A stretch of 7,402 nt of DNA. Origin: CAIOSQ01 sp044359885. Its GTDB lineage: Bacteria; Pseudomonadota; Alphaproteobacteria; CACIAM-22H2. The position numbers and the translations under genes were made by a program. Positions 1-5,977 of the stretch are shown one piece after another. The notes below the pieces were generated by a model. It ran no database searches. It was given only the letters and a program-made list of their open reading frames with translations, and had not been told where the DNA came from. The stretch covers positions 1 through 7,402 of the forward strand of contig JBIKLI010000223.1 in NCBI GenBank assembly GCA_044359885.1, written 5' to 3'. Each line of letters starts with the position of its first letter. Within the stretch, counting starts at the first letter, position 1.

Positions 1-286
1 AGGCGATGAAGAAGGCGGTGGCGTTCTGCACCACCATCAGGCTGGCGAAGACGAAGACGTTGTTGCGCAGCGCGTTGAACGTCCAGGTGCCGAAGGGCTC
101 GCTGAACAGCACCAGGCGGAAATTTTCCAGCCCGATGAAGTCTGCGCGCGCCAGCCCGCGCCAGGAATAGAAGGCGTAGACGAATGCCGACGCGATCGGG
201 ACGACCACGAAGGCCAGCACGACGAGCAGCGCCGGCGCGAGCAGCGCCGCGATCCAGAGCTTGCGGCCGAGATCGTTCTGGAGCAC
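1..286 (-). CDS. Carbohydrate ABC transporter permease, MalF/UgpA type (partial, N-terminal 95 residues)
   Basis: This is the beginning of an inner-membrane permease of a binding-protein-dependent sugar importer; the rest lies beyond the left window edge. About 95 residues are visible. A short basic N-terminus (MLQNDLGRKLW) leads into a hydrophobic first membrane segment at about residues 11-40. A GLENF motif follows at residues 52-56; this segment is typical of MalF/UgpA-type permeases just before the first periplasmic part. The next membrane segment begins near residue 76 (NNVFVFASLMVVQNATAFF). The start is GTG at 286-284; no ATG occurs in frame between it and the preceding gene's stop, and a GAGG lies 9 nt upstream at 299-296. 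It follows the solute-binding protein gene on the same strand after 49 nt, the usual order of such operons. The family is clear; the transported sugar is not. Confidence 0.88.
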   Translation of the reverse strand, partial: MLQNDLGRKLWIAALLAPALLVVLAFVVVPIASAFVYAFYSWRGLARADFIGLENFRLVLFSEPFGTWTFNALRNNVFVFASLMVVQNATAFFIA

Positions 287-306
287 GGCGCCTGGCCTCG
301 GCGGTC

Positions 307-326
307 GCGCGCGATCGCTCGCGCGC
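307..326. repeat. Perfect 8-bp hairpin between binding-protein and permease genes
   Basis: GCGCGCGA (307-314) and TCGCGCGC (319-326) form a perfect inverted repeat around a 4-nt loop. It sits 9 nt after the stop codon of the solute-binding protein gene and 20 nt before the permease GTG. No T-run follows on the minus strand, so a simple intrinsic terminator is unlikely. In other ABC importers, hairpins at this place protect the upstream message or attenuate readthrough, giving more binding protein than permease. That role here is inference. Confidence 0.6.
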
Positions 327-335
327 CTCCCAGGG

Positions 336-1604
336 TCAGCGGCGGCGGAACGGCGCGTGATAGGTCGCGATTCCGTCCGTCACTTCCTTGGCGACCTGCG
401 CCGGGGTGGCGTTCCCGGCCATCAGCTTCTGCACGCCCGCGGTCAGAAGGACCGATCCGGTCGGATCCTGATAGCGGAAATGCACGAGGGTGATGTGGTC
501 GCCCGAGGTCTTGTTCAGCTCCGCCACCCTGGCGAGCATCGGATCGGCGATGCGCACGCCGGCGATGGGCGAGATGTTGCCGAGAAGCTCGCTGAACTTG
601 TTGCCGAACTCCGGCGTCGAGAAGAACCGGATCAGCCGGAGGCCCGCATCCTTCTTGTCCGACTTGGCGTTGAGCGCGTAACCGCCGTCGTAGAATACCG
701 GGACCAGACGCGGCGCGCCGGCCTGCGGGGCGGGCGGCGCCATGAATTCCATGGGCAGGTTGGGGTTCTGGCGCCGGAAATTGGCGATCTCGAAGGAGCC
801 GCCCACGAACATCGCCGCCCGGCCGGACAGGAACAGCTGCTGCATCGTCGGATAGTCGATGCCGGTGAAGCCCGGCGGCATGAACTCGCGCAGTTCCAGC
901 AGCCGCGCCAGCGCGCCGACATAGCGCGGATCCTCGAAGGTCGCGGTGCCGGCGACGATGTCGTCGTTGAACCCCTTGCCATGCAGCGGCAGGGTCAGCG
1001 TCGCGGTGAAGATCTCCGCCATGAACGCCGTCGCCATGCCGTTCGCCAGCGGGACCAGCCCCTTTTCCTTGAGCGTGCGGCACGCGGCGATGAACTGTTC
1101 CCAGGTCTCCGGAGGCTGCACGCCGTGCCGCGCGAGCAGATCGCGGTTGTAGAAGATGCCCAGCGTCTGCGAGGCGAAGGGAACGGCGTAGGGCCGCCTG
1201 TCCGACCGATCGGTCACCGAGGCCAGCGCCGCGGGCGTGAAATTCGCCAGCTCCGGCACGGTCTGCGGCGACAGCGGCTCGAGATAGCCGGCCTTGGAGA
1301 ATTGCTCGAGGCCGCCATAGGCGCGGATATGGATGATGTCCGGCCCGCGGCCGGCGGCCAACGCCGTGGACAGCGCGGTGCCGTAGTTCTGCGGTTCGAA
1401 GGCCTGGAACGCGAAGCGGACGTTCGGGTTGGCCTGGGTGAACATCGCGAAGAGCTGGGCGTATTGCGTCCGGTCTTCCTGGCGCCACGTCCAGAAGCTG
1501 AGTTCTGTCGACTGCGCCGCGGCGGGGCGGATCGCGGCCGCGAGCGCGGCGGTGCCTGCGCCGATACCGGCGAGTGTCCTGCGGCGCGTGATGTCTCCGG
1601 TCAT
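336..1604 (-). CDS. Sugar ABC transporter solute-binding protein with Tat signal peptide
   Basis: This is an extracellular solute-binding protein of the SBP_bac_1/MalE-like family (422 residues, normal length), which would capture a carbohydrate in the periplasm for the adjacent permease. The N-terminus has a twin-arginine motif (TRRRTLA, residues 6-12), a hydrophobic Ala/Gly segment, and a likely cleavage after AAA at residues 28-30, before Gln31. The mature part starts with the family-typical strand ELSFWTW (34-40). It contains GRGPDIIHI (85-93) and the hinge/lobe segment from PYAVPFASQTLGIFYNRDLL (138-157) through ETWEQF (166-171). A longer reading frame starts at 1691, but ATG 1604 is preferred because GAGGAG lies 6 nt upstream and the signal peptide then begins correctly. 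Ligand identity cannot be read; the divergent dehydrogenase gene suggests a sugar, polyol or sugar acid. The ATPase and second permease must lie outside the window. Confidence 0.92.
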   Translation of the reverse strand: MTGDITRRRTLAGIGAGTAALAAAIRPAAAQSTELSFWTWRQEDRTQYAQLFAMFTQANPNVRFAFQAFEPQNYGTALSTALAAGRGPDIIHIRAYGGLEQFSKAGYLEPLSPQTVPELANFTPAALASVTDRSDRRPYAVPFASQTLGIFYNRDLLARHGVQPPETWEQFIAACRTLKEKGLVPLANGMATAFMAEIFTATLTLPLHGKGFNDDIVAGTATFEDPRYVGALARLLELREFMPPGFTGIDYPTMQQLFLSGRAAMFVGGSFEIANFRRQNPNLPMEFMAPPAPQAGAPRLVPVFYDGGYALNAKSDKKDAGLRLIRFFSTPEFGNKFSELLGNISPIAGVRIADPMLARVAELNKTSGDHITLVHFRYQDPTGSVLLTAGVQKLMAGNATPAQVAKEVTDGIATYHAPFRRR

Positions 1605-1610
1605 GGGCGG

Positions 1611-1616
1611 CTCCTC
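1611..1616 (-). promoter_or_regulatory. Shine-Dalgarno of the solute-binding protein gene
   Basis: GAGGAG on the minus strand lies 6 nt before ATG 1604-1602. It decides the start in favour of this ATG over the in-frame ATG at 1691, which would add 29 residues unlike a signal peptide. Confidence 0.75.
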
Positions 1617-1661
1617 GGCTGGGTCGGGGCGGCCGCAGATTGCGTCCGCGGCCTCACCTGG

Positions 1662-1691
1662 ATTACTGCCGGTCCGCCCCAGAGGCGTCAA
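1662..1691 (-). promoter_or_regulatory. Candidate sigma-70-type promoter for the ABC transporter operon
   Basis: On the minus strand, TTGACG (1691-1686, five of six consensus) is followed after 18 bp by AGTAAT (1667-1662, four of six). Transcription would start near 1655, giving a leader of about 50 nt before ATG 1604. The leader contains the inverted repeat GGCCGC/GCGGCC (1631-1636 and 1648-1653), which could be a weak stem or part of an operator. No well-formed LacI-type operator was recognised. The assignment rests on motif match and position only. Confidence 0.42.
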
Positions 1692-1825
1692 GCGAGGCCG
1701 CCGCGGCTTCGGTCCGTGGCCGGGATCAGGCCCCGGATGCAGTTGCCCTCGGCGCGGCCGGCTTGACTTGCGCGCATGGCGGGCCGCAGAGATGCCCCGC
1801 GCGGGCAGCGGTGCCCGGCTGCTTC

Positions 1826-1834
1826 AAGGGGAGG
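1826..1834 (+). promoter_or_regulatory. Shine-Dalgarno of the SDR gene
   Basis: AAGGGGAGG ends 7 nt before ATG 1842. It fixes the start there rather than at the in-frame ATG 1776, whose 22 extra residues are Arg/Gly-rich and unlike the start of a Rossmann-fold protein. Confidence 0.75.
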
Positions 1835-1841
1835 ATCGGGG

Positions 1842-2615
1842 ATGGCGCTGGATTTCCGGCTCGACCGGCGGGTCGCGATCGTGACCGGCGCGGGGCGGGG
1901 CATCGGTGCGGCCGTGGCCGAGGCGCTGGCCGCGGCGGGTGCGGTCGTGATCGCCGCCGATCTGGCCGAGGAGCGCGTCCGCTCCGTGGCGGCGGGTCTG
2001 GCCGCGAAGGGGCTGTCGGTGTCGCCGGCGGTCGTGGACGTCACCGACGCGTCTTCCGTGGCCGCGCTGGTCGACGCGGCGGTATCGGCCCATGGCGGGC
2101 TCGACATCCTGGTCTGCAGCGCCGGCATCACCGCCCCGGTCCCGATCGACCGGACGCCGCTGGAGACCTGGGACCGCGTGCTGGCGGTCAACCTGACCGG
2201 CACCTTCCTGTGTTGCCAGTCAGCCGCCGCGGCGATGCGGGCAGGGGGGCGTGCCGGCCGGGCGGGCGGCCGAATCCTGCTTCTGGGCTCGATCGTCGGT
2301 CATCAGGGCGCGCTGCTCGGCCATGTCGCCTATGCGGCGACAAAGGGTGGCGTCCATGCCTTCGCCAAGGCGCTGGCCCGGACGCTGGCGCCCGATCGGA
2401 TCACGGTGAACGTCATCGCCCCTGGCCTGACGGATACGCAGATGTTGCGCGACGCCCATCCCCCCGAGGAGATCGCCGCGATCGCGGCGCGGATCCCGCT
2501 CGGCCTCGGCGCGGTCGACGACGTCGCTGCGGCCGCGGTCTTCCTGGCGTCGGACGCCGCGCGTCACATGACGGGCGTCGTCCTGGACGTCAATGGCGGC
2601 ATGCTGATGCGCTGA
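1842..2615 (+). CDS. Short-chain dehydrogenase/reductase (SDR), classical type
   Basis: This is a cytoplasmic NAD(P)-dependent oxidoreductase of the classical SDR family (257 residues, normal length). The cofactor motif TGAGRGIG is at residues 15-22. Asp40 at the end of the second strand favours NAD(H) over NADP(H). Asp66-Val67 contacts the adenine ring in this family. The catalytic tetrad is present: Asn117, Ser150, Tyr164 and Lys168 (YAATK). PG at 194-195 and the closing VLDVNGGM are also typical. Two oddities: the usual NNAG motif reads CSAG (92-95), and an Arg/Gly-rich extension (134-144) precedes the strand carrying the catalytic Ser. Close relatives are often annotated as FabG-like or as sugar dehydrogenases. 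Its position divergent from a sugar importer favours oxidation or reduction of a sugar, polyol or sugar acid, but substrate cannot be assigned. It converges on the CHAP gene with a 27-bp gap. Confidence 0.93.
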   Translation: MALDFRLDRRVAIVTGAGRGIGAAVAEALAAAGAVVIAADLAEERVRSVAAGLAAKGLSVSPAVVDVTDASSVAALVDAAVSAHGGLDILVCSAGITAPVPIDRTPLETWDRVLAVNLTGTFLCCQSAAAAMRAGGRAGRAGGRILLLGSIVGHQGALLGHVAYAATKGGVHAFAKALARTLAPDRITVNVIAPGLTDTQMLRDAHPPEEIAAIAARIPLGLGAVDDVAAAAVFLASDAARHMTGVVLDVNGGMLMR

Positions 2616-2642
2616 GGGGCGTGTCGCTCCCGGGCGCCGGGT

Positions 2643-3446
2643 TCATCCCGGGGCGCGGCTGCGTTCGGCATTCGGGCGCAGGTCGCGGGGCGGCGGGCCC
2701 ATCCGCGGCAGGCCCAGATCGACGGGCCGCTCGGCCAGGGTCTCGACATCCGATCCATGCGGCCGCGCATAGATGAAGCCGTTGGTCGGATAGATGCTGC
2801 CATAGGCGGCCGCGCCGGGCTTGAGCGATACCCGGACGGCGGTCCAGTCGTTGCGTGGCGAAACGTCGACCACCTCGGCGCCGCGGATGACGCCCCGGTT
2901 GACCCAGTTCGAATGGTCGATCTCGATCTCGCGGCTGCTGATCACCCGGCTGACCACGGCGACGTGACCCAGCGGCATCGACTTGATCGACTTGAAGGAC
3001 AGGATGCTTCCGACCTCCGGCACGCTGCCGCGGGCATGGACGCCGGCCGCGCGCGACCACCAGAGATGCGCATTGCCGCTCAACCGGAAATCCGTGGTCG
3101 CGCGGACGAACTGCACGCACGGGATCCGCCCGACCGCGGCCACGGCCGGTTGCGCCGGGCGTCTTGCGTTCCGGTTCGCGGCGGCCCGCCCGGAGGTGGT
3201 CGCGGTGGTGGCGACGGTCTGGCGCGGCGTCTGTGCCTGGACGGCGCGCGAAGCGGGAAGGCTGGCGACATCGACGGCGGCGCGCGATTTCGGCGCAGGC
3301 GGCGGCGGCGGCGGCGGCACGAGGCCGGCGGCCAGGGCAGGCATCGGCAGCGCCAGCGAAAGAGCGAGTGCGACGCGGACCGCCATCGATCGGATGATCG
3401 ATGCCGTGGTCGCGCTGATCGGGGTCGGTCGGGAAGCTTTGGTCAT
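2643..3446 (-). CDS. Secreted CHAP-domain cysteine amidase/peptidase-like protein
   Basis: This 267-residue protein appears exported and probably acts on peptidoglycan in the periplasm or envelope. The N-terminus has a basic region, a hydrophobic segment from Met21 to about residue 40 (MAVRVALALSLALPMPALAA) and a likely cleavage after Ala-Leu-Ala-Ala. A seven-proline run (residues 44-50) opens a low-complexity Pro/Ala/Arg linker to about residue 105. The CHAP domain covers about 106-230. Candidate catalytic residues are Cys110 (IPCVQFVR), His161 (LGHVAVV) and Glu175 or Asp177 (EIEIDHSNW). CHAP enzymes cut peptidoglycan amide bonds or glutathionylspermidine; the signal peptide favours peptidoglycan. 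ATG 3446 is chosen because GAGG lies 9 nt upstream, while ATG 3386 (Met21) has no ribosome site although it would give a shorter, more typical signal peptide. The gene follows the glycosyltransferase gene after 64 nt. Confidence 0.85.
   Translation of the reverse strand: MTKASRPTPISATTASIIRSMAVRVALALSLALPMPALAAGLVPPPPPPPAPKSRAAVDVASLPASRAVQAQTPRQTVATTATTSGRAAANRNARRPAQPAVAAVGRIPCVQFVRATTDFRLSGNAHLWWSRAAGVHARGSVPEVGSILSFKSIKSMPLGHVAVVSRVISSREIEIDHSNWVNRGVIRGAEVVDVSPRNDWTAVRVSLKPGAAAYGSIYPTNGFIYARPHGSDVETLAERPVDLGLPRMGPPPRDLRPNAERSRAPG
3298..3318 (-). repeat. Trinucleotide repeat encoding a seven-proline run in the CHAP protein
   Basis: Seven GGC units on the plus strand read as six CCG and one CCT proline codon in the CHAP gene (residues 44-50). 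Prolines in such a row normally stall ribosomes and need elongation factor EF-P. The repeat lies directly after the signal peptide, and length changes of whole codons here would not break the reading frame. Confidence 0.8.
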
Positions 3447-3473
3447 CCGGGTCGGCCTCGAAATTGAAGCGGG

Positions 3474-3502
3474 ACCCTAGCGGCCTCCGTCGAACGATTC
3501 AA
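3474..3502 (-). promoter_or_regulatory. Candidate promoter of the CHAP gene
   Basis: On the minus strand, TTGAAT (3502-3497) and TAGGGT (3479-3474) are separated by 17 bp. The -10 box keeps the two most important bases (A at its second and T at its last position). Transcription would start near 3467, about 20 nt before ATG 3446. The element fits within the 64-bp gap after the glycosyltransferase gene, so the CHAP gene could be expressed apart from it. The -35 overlaps a pair of AACGATT direct repeats (3493-3499 and 3501-3507). Confidence 0.35.
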
Positions 3503-3510
3503 CGATTGTT

Positions 3511-5712
3511 TCAGTTTGTTGCAGGCAGCGGTCCGGCGGTCGCCGCCAGCCGGCTATAGATCGCCTCCAGCCCCGCCGTCGTCGCGCGCGTATCGAAAAG
3601 CGGGCAGCGGTCCCGCCCGTCGCGCAGCCGGTCGCGCAGCGCCGCCAGACGGCCGGGATCCTTCGCCAGCGCGATCGCAAGCCCGGCATAGGACGCGACG
3701 CTGGTCGTCGCCAGCTCCGGCAGCCCGGCCGCGGCGACGAGGCTGGCCCCGACCCGCCGCGCGAAGCTGTCGCCCGCCAGCGTCAGGACGGGCAGACCGG
3801 CCCAGAGCGCGTCGCTGGCGGTGGTGTGGGCCCCGTAGGCGAAGCTGTCGAGGAAGAGGTCGGCCAGCCGGTGCCGGGCGAGATGGCGCGGCTTGGGCAG
3901 ACGGTCGGCGAAGACCAGCCGCGCGGGCGACAATCCCCGGCGTGCCGCCTGCGCGCGCAGGCCACGCGCCGCCGCCTCGTCCGTGCGGAACAGCCAGAGC
4001 ACGGATCCCGGAACCTCGCCAAGGATGGTGGCCCAGGCATCCATCAGCGGCGGATCGATCTTGTAGTTCATCGAAAAGCAGCAGAATACAAACCCTTTTT
4101 CGGGCAGCCCGGCCTCGGCGCGCGTCCATGGCGCCGGATCGATCGCGACCCGGTCGTCATTGGCCTGGTAGCAATGGGGCAGCCGGTGGACCTGCTCGTC
4201 GAACCAGCGCGCGTCCCCGGGCGGCAGGACGATCGCATCCGCCACGATCGCGTCGACGAACGGGGCCCCCATGGTGCCGGGCATCCCGAGATAGTTCACC
4301 TGCACCGGGGCTGCGCGCAGCGCCAGGATCTCCGGTCGCGCATGGGCCGTGTACCCGGCGAGATCGACCAGGATGTCCTGCCGGGCTGCCCGGATCCGCG
4401 CGACCGCCGCCGGGACGCAAAGATCCGCAAGGTCGACGAAGCTGTCGCAGGCCGTCGCGATCCGCCGCCGATAGGCGCTGCCGTCGTCGGGTCCGAGCGA
4501 CCAGCCGGTGACATGCACGCGACCACGATCATGACTCTCCAGCACCCCCGCGATCAGCTGGGCGACGGGATGCTCGCGAAAATCGGGGGAGAGATAGCCG
4601 ATCCGCAAGGGCCGCCCGGCGGCAGGCGGCAGCGGCGCCGGCGCCGGCAGGTCGTTCTGCCAGCGCGCCACCTTGGCGAGGATGGCGCGGGCATGGGCGC
4701 GGGCCGCCAGTTGCTGCTCTTCCGGGGACAGGCCGAGGCTGAGCGTCGCGAAGGGCGCGGCCGGCGCGCCGCCGCCGGCGCGGATCAGCGCGCCCAGATG
4801 CCGCACCTGCGCGTCGAGACCGTCCCAGTCGCACAGCTTGCGGCGCAACGAGACCAGGGCCGCGAGGTTGCGGCCATTGTCCGGCGCGATCTGGCAGGCC
4901 CTTTCCAGCGGCGCCCGTGCTTCCTCCAGCCGGCCGACCCGTTCGAGGGCGTTGCCCAGGTTCGACCAGCCATCGGCCAGATCCGGCCGTGTGCGGGTCG
5001 CCGTCCTGTAGAGGTCGATCGCTTCCCGCGCCCGCCCCGCCTCCTCGGCCAGCGTCCCCAGATTGTTCGCGGCCTCGCCATGGCCGCCGTCCATGGCCAA
5101 GGCACGTCGCAGCGCCGCCTCGGCCGCCGGCCGGTCGCCGGCATCCATCAGCAATCGCCCGAGATTGGCCTCGGCCGCCGCGACCCCGGGGCAGGCCGCG
5201 CGCGCGTCCTGCGCCGCCTGGAGGGCGCCGTCCATGTCGCCCTGCCGGTGCAGGGCCGACATCAGCCCGGCCCATGCGGGCCATAGCGAGGGTTGGGCCG
5301 CCACCGCCGCGCGATAGACCGCCACGCTCTCGGCGGCCTGCCCGCACAGATCCAGCGCCCGGGCGAGGTTGCAGGCGATGTCGGCCGCGCCGGGAGCGAG
5401 CGCCGCCGCGCGGCGCAGGATCTCGGCCCCCTCGGCCGGGGCCCCGTCCTGGCAGAGCGCGACGCCCAGATGGTTGAGGATCGGGGCGGCGCCGGGGGCC
5501 AGCGCCGACGCGTCGCGCAAGGCGGCGATCGCGGGTCGCACATTGCCTGCCTGCATCAGCGTCACGCCCAGCAGATGATGCGCCGCGGCATGGCGCGGTG
5601 CCACCGCCAGCGCCCTGCGGCAGGTCAGGGCGGCATCCCCGAGCCGCCCGGCCTGACCCAGCCGGCGCGCCTGGTCGAGCAGGATGGCGATCTTGTCGGG
5701 CGGCGGGGCCAT
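3511..5712 (-). CDS. TPR-repeat O-GlcNAc transferase-like glycosyltransferase (GT41/SPINDLY family)
   Basis: This 733-residue protein probably moves a sugar from a nucleotide sugar to protein Ser/Thr/Asn side chains in the cytoplasm. Eight tandem 34-residue TPRs run in perfect register over about residues 8-279; these normally hold the acceptor protein. The GT41 domain covers about 365-725. Its motifs match eukaryotic OGT: SPDFREHPVAQ (375-385) with His381 at the position of the human N-lobe His498; LAGYTAHARPEILALRAAPV (451-470); NYLGMPGTMGAPF (473-485); FCCFSMNYKIDPP (543-555) with Lys551 like human Lys842; and YGAHTTASDALWAGLPV (626-642) with His629 like human His901. The frame stays open to 5811, but that start would lie inside the tRNA gene. 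ATG 5712 has GAGGGAAGGAG just upstream; ATG 5751 is an alternative inside a hairpin. Bacterial relatives modify flagellin, adhesins or other proteins; the target here is unknown. Confidence 0.9.
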   Translation of the reverse strand: MAPPPDKIAILLDQARRLGQAGRLGDAALTCRRALAVAPRHAAAHHLLGVTLMQAGNVRPAIAALRDASALAPGAAPILNHLGVALCQDGAPAEGAEILRRAAALAPGAADIACNLARALDLCGQAAESVAVYRAAVAAQPSLWPAWAGLMSALHRQGDMDGALQAAQDARAACPGVAAAEANLGRLLMDAGDRPAAEAALRRALAMDGGHGEAANNLGTLAEEAGRAREAIDLYRTATRTRPDLADGWSNLGNALERVGRLEEARAPLERACQIAPDNGRNLAALVSLRRKLCDWDGLDAQVRHLGALIRAGGGAPAAPFATLSLGLSPEEQQLAARAHARAILAKVARWQNDLPAPAPLPPAAGRPLRIGYLSPDFREHPVAQLIAGVLESHDRGRVHVTGWSLGPDDGSAYRRRIATACDSFVDLADLCVPAAVARIRAARQDILVDLAGYTAHARPEILALRAAPVQVNYLGMPGTMGAPFVDAIVADAIVLPPGDARWFDEQVHRLPHCYQANDDRVAIDPAPWTRAEAGLPEKGFVFCCFSMNYKIDPPLMDAWATILGEVPGSVLWLFRTDEAAARGLRAQAARRGLSPARLVFADRLPKPRHLARHRLADLFLDSFAYGAHTTASDALWAGLPVLTLAGDSFARRVGASLVAAAGLPELATTSVASYAGLAIALAKDPGRLAALRDRLRDGRDRCPLFDTRATTAGLEAIYSRLAATAGPLPATN

Positions 5713-5714
5713 CG

Positions 5715-5725
5715 CTCCTTCCCTC
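5715..5725 (-). promoter_or_regulatory. Purine-rich ribosome site that sets the glycosyltransferase start
   Basis: GAGGGAAGGAG on the minus strand ends 2 nt before ATG 5712-5710. The 3' AAGGAG is closer than usual, but the 5' GAGG part has a spacing of about 9 nt. It supports ATG 5712 over the longer frame that starts inside the tRNA gene. Confidence 0.55.
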
Positions 5726-5737
5726 GCGCCACGTCCC

Positions 5738-5764
5738 GGCCGCGGCGGCATGTCCTCCGCGGCC
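5738..5764. repeat. 8-bp GC-only hairpin directly after the tRNA-Leu 3' end
   Basis: GGCCGCGG (5738-5745) and CCGCGGCC (5757-5764) are perfect reverse complements around an 11-nt loop. The stem begins three nucleotides after the encoded CCA end of tRNA-Leu and ends 25 nt before ATG 5712 of the glycosyltransferase. There is no T-run after it on the minus strand. It could be a weak terminator, a pause/attenuation hairpin, or a stop for 3' exonucleases during tRNA processing; the sequence does not decide. Confidence 0.6.
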
Positions 5765-5767
5765 CTC

Positions 5768-5853
5768 TGGTGCCCCACGCCGGACTTGAACCAGCACGTT
5801 CTTGCGAACAACAGATTTTGAGTCTGCCGCGTCTACCGTTCCGCCAGTGGGGC
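5768..5853 (-). tRNA. tRNA-Leu(CAA)
   Basis: The minus strand folds as a complete 86-nt class II tRNA with encoded CCA. The acceptor stem is GCCCCAC/GTGGGGC with discriminator A. The D-stem is GCG/CGC with the GGTAGA loop. The anticodon stem GCAGA/TCTGT encloses the loop CTCAAAA, giving anticodon CAA (plus-strand 5818-5820), which reads UUG leucine codons. The long variable arm is GTTC-GCAA-GAAC, and the T-arm is GCTGG-TTCAAGT-CCGGC. The overall pattern (TGGCGGAA, GGTAGACGC) matches bacterial tRNA-Leu(CAA). It is divergent from the SRP RNA gene, and the glycosyltransferase ATG lies 55 nt beyond its 3' end on the same strand. Confidence 0.97.
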
Positions 5854-5872
5854 ACCGGGACGGAAGCCCGGC

Positions 5873-5900
5873 ATCATAGTCGCCAAGGGCAAGGGGTCAA
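5873..5900 (-). promoter_or_regulatory. Sigma-70-type promoter of tRNA-Leu
   Basis: On the minus strand, TTGACC (5900-5895) and TATGAT (5878-5873) each match consensus at five of six positions, with a 16-bp spacer. The tRNA 5' end is 19 nt after the -10 box, so a short leader would be removed by RNase P. One of the GGGGTC words of the intergenic region overlaps the -35 box. Confidence 0.7.
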
Positions 5901-5916
5901 TCTCCGGAGGGCGGCC

Positions 5917-5953
5917 GATGGGGTCTAGGGGGGTCTTGGGGTGGGACCCCATC
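5917..5953. repeat. 9-bp dyad in the tRNA-Leu/SRP RNA divergent region
   Basis: GATGGGGTC (5917-5925) and GACCCCATC (5945-5953) are perfect reverse complements with a 19-nt G-rich centre. The dyad lies between the -35 boxes of the two divergent stable-RNA promoters, outside both transcripts. It may be a protein-binding site or a cruciform-prone element; no known operator was recognised. Confidence 0.65.
5920..5945 (+). other. Putative G-quadruplex motif
   Basis: Four G-runs on the plus strand (4 G at 5920-5923, 6 G at 5928-5933, 4 G at 5938-5941, 3 G at 5943-5945) are joined by loops TCTA, TCTT and T. This satisfies the canonical pattern of four runs of at least three G with loops of one to seven. 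It sits inside the 9-bp dyad. Folding has not been shown; some such motifs are expected by chance in very GC-rich DNA. Confidence 0.5.
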
Positions 5954-5977
5954 TTTGTCGGTTTGGCGGGGGGTGGC

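Noticed and set aside
261..1766. Long plus-strand open frame (501 codons) opposite the solute-binding protein gene
   Set aside because: It is an antisense shadow caused by high GC. Its product is Arg/Gly-rich with no recognisable domain, while the opposite strand encodes a clear solute-binding protein with ribosome site and signal peptide.
1763..1791. TTGACT (1763-1768) as -35 box of an SDR promoter
   Set aside because: At spacings of 17 to 19 bp the -10 candidates (GCAGAG to AGAGAT) match consensus poorly, so I do not list it as a promoter.
2629..2641. Hairpin CCCGG-GCG-CCGGG in the 27-bp gap between the convergent SDR and CHAP genes as a bidirectional terminator
   Set aside because: The stem is only 5 bp with a 3-nt loop and there is no T-run on either strand; such short GC stems are common by chance at this GC content.
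3826..5286. Long plus-strand open frame (486 codons) opposite the TPR/GT41 gene
   Set aside because: It is a GC-driven shadow; the sense strand has perfect TPR periodicity and OGT motifs, and the antisense product has no domain signature.
5713..5811. N-terminal extension of the glycosyltransferase frame to ATG 5811
   Set aside because: That start lies inside the tRNA-Leu anticodon region. The extra 33 residues are an accident of reading tRNA sequence; ATG 5712 has a ribosome site.
5768..5853. tRNA-Leu as an integration site for a mobile element
   Set aside because: No integrase gene, no second copy of the tRNA 3' end elsewhere in the window, and core genes lie on both sides.
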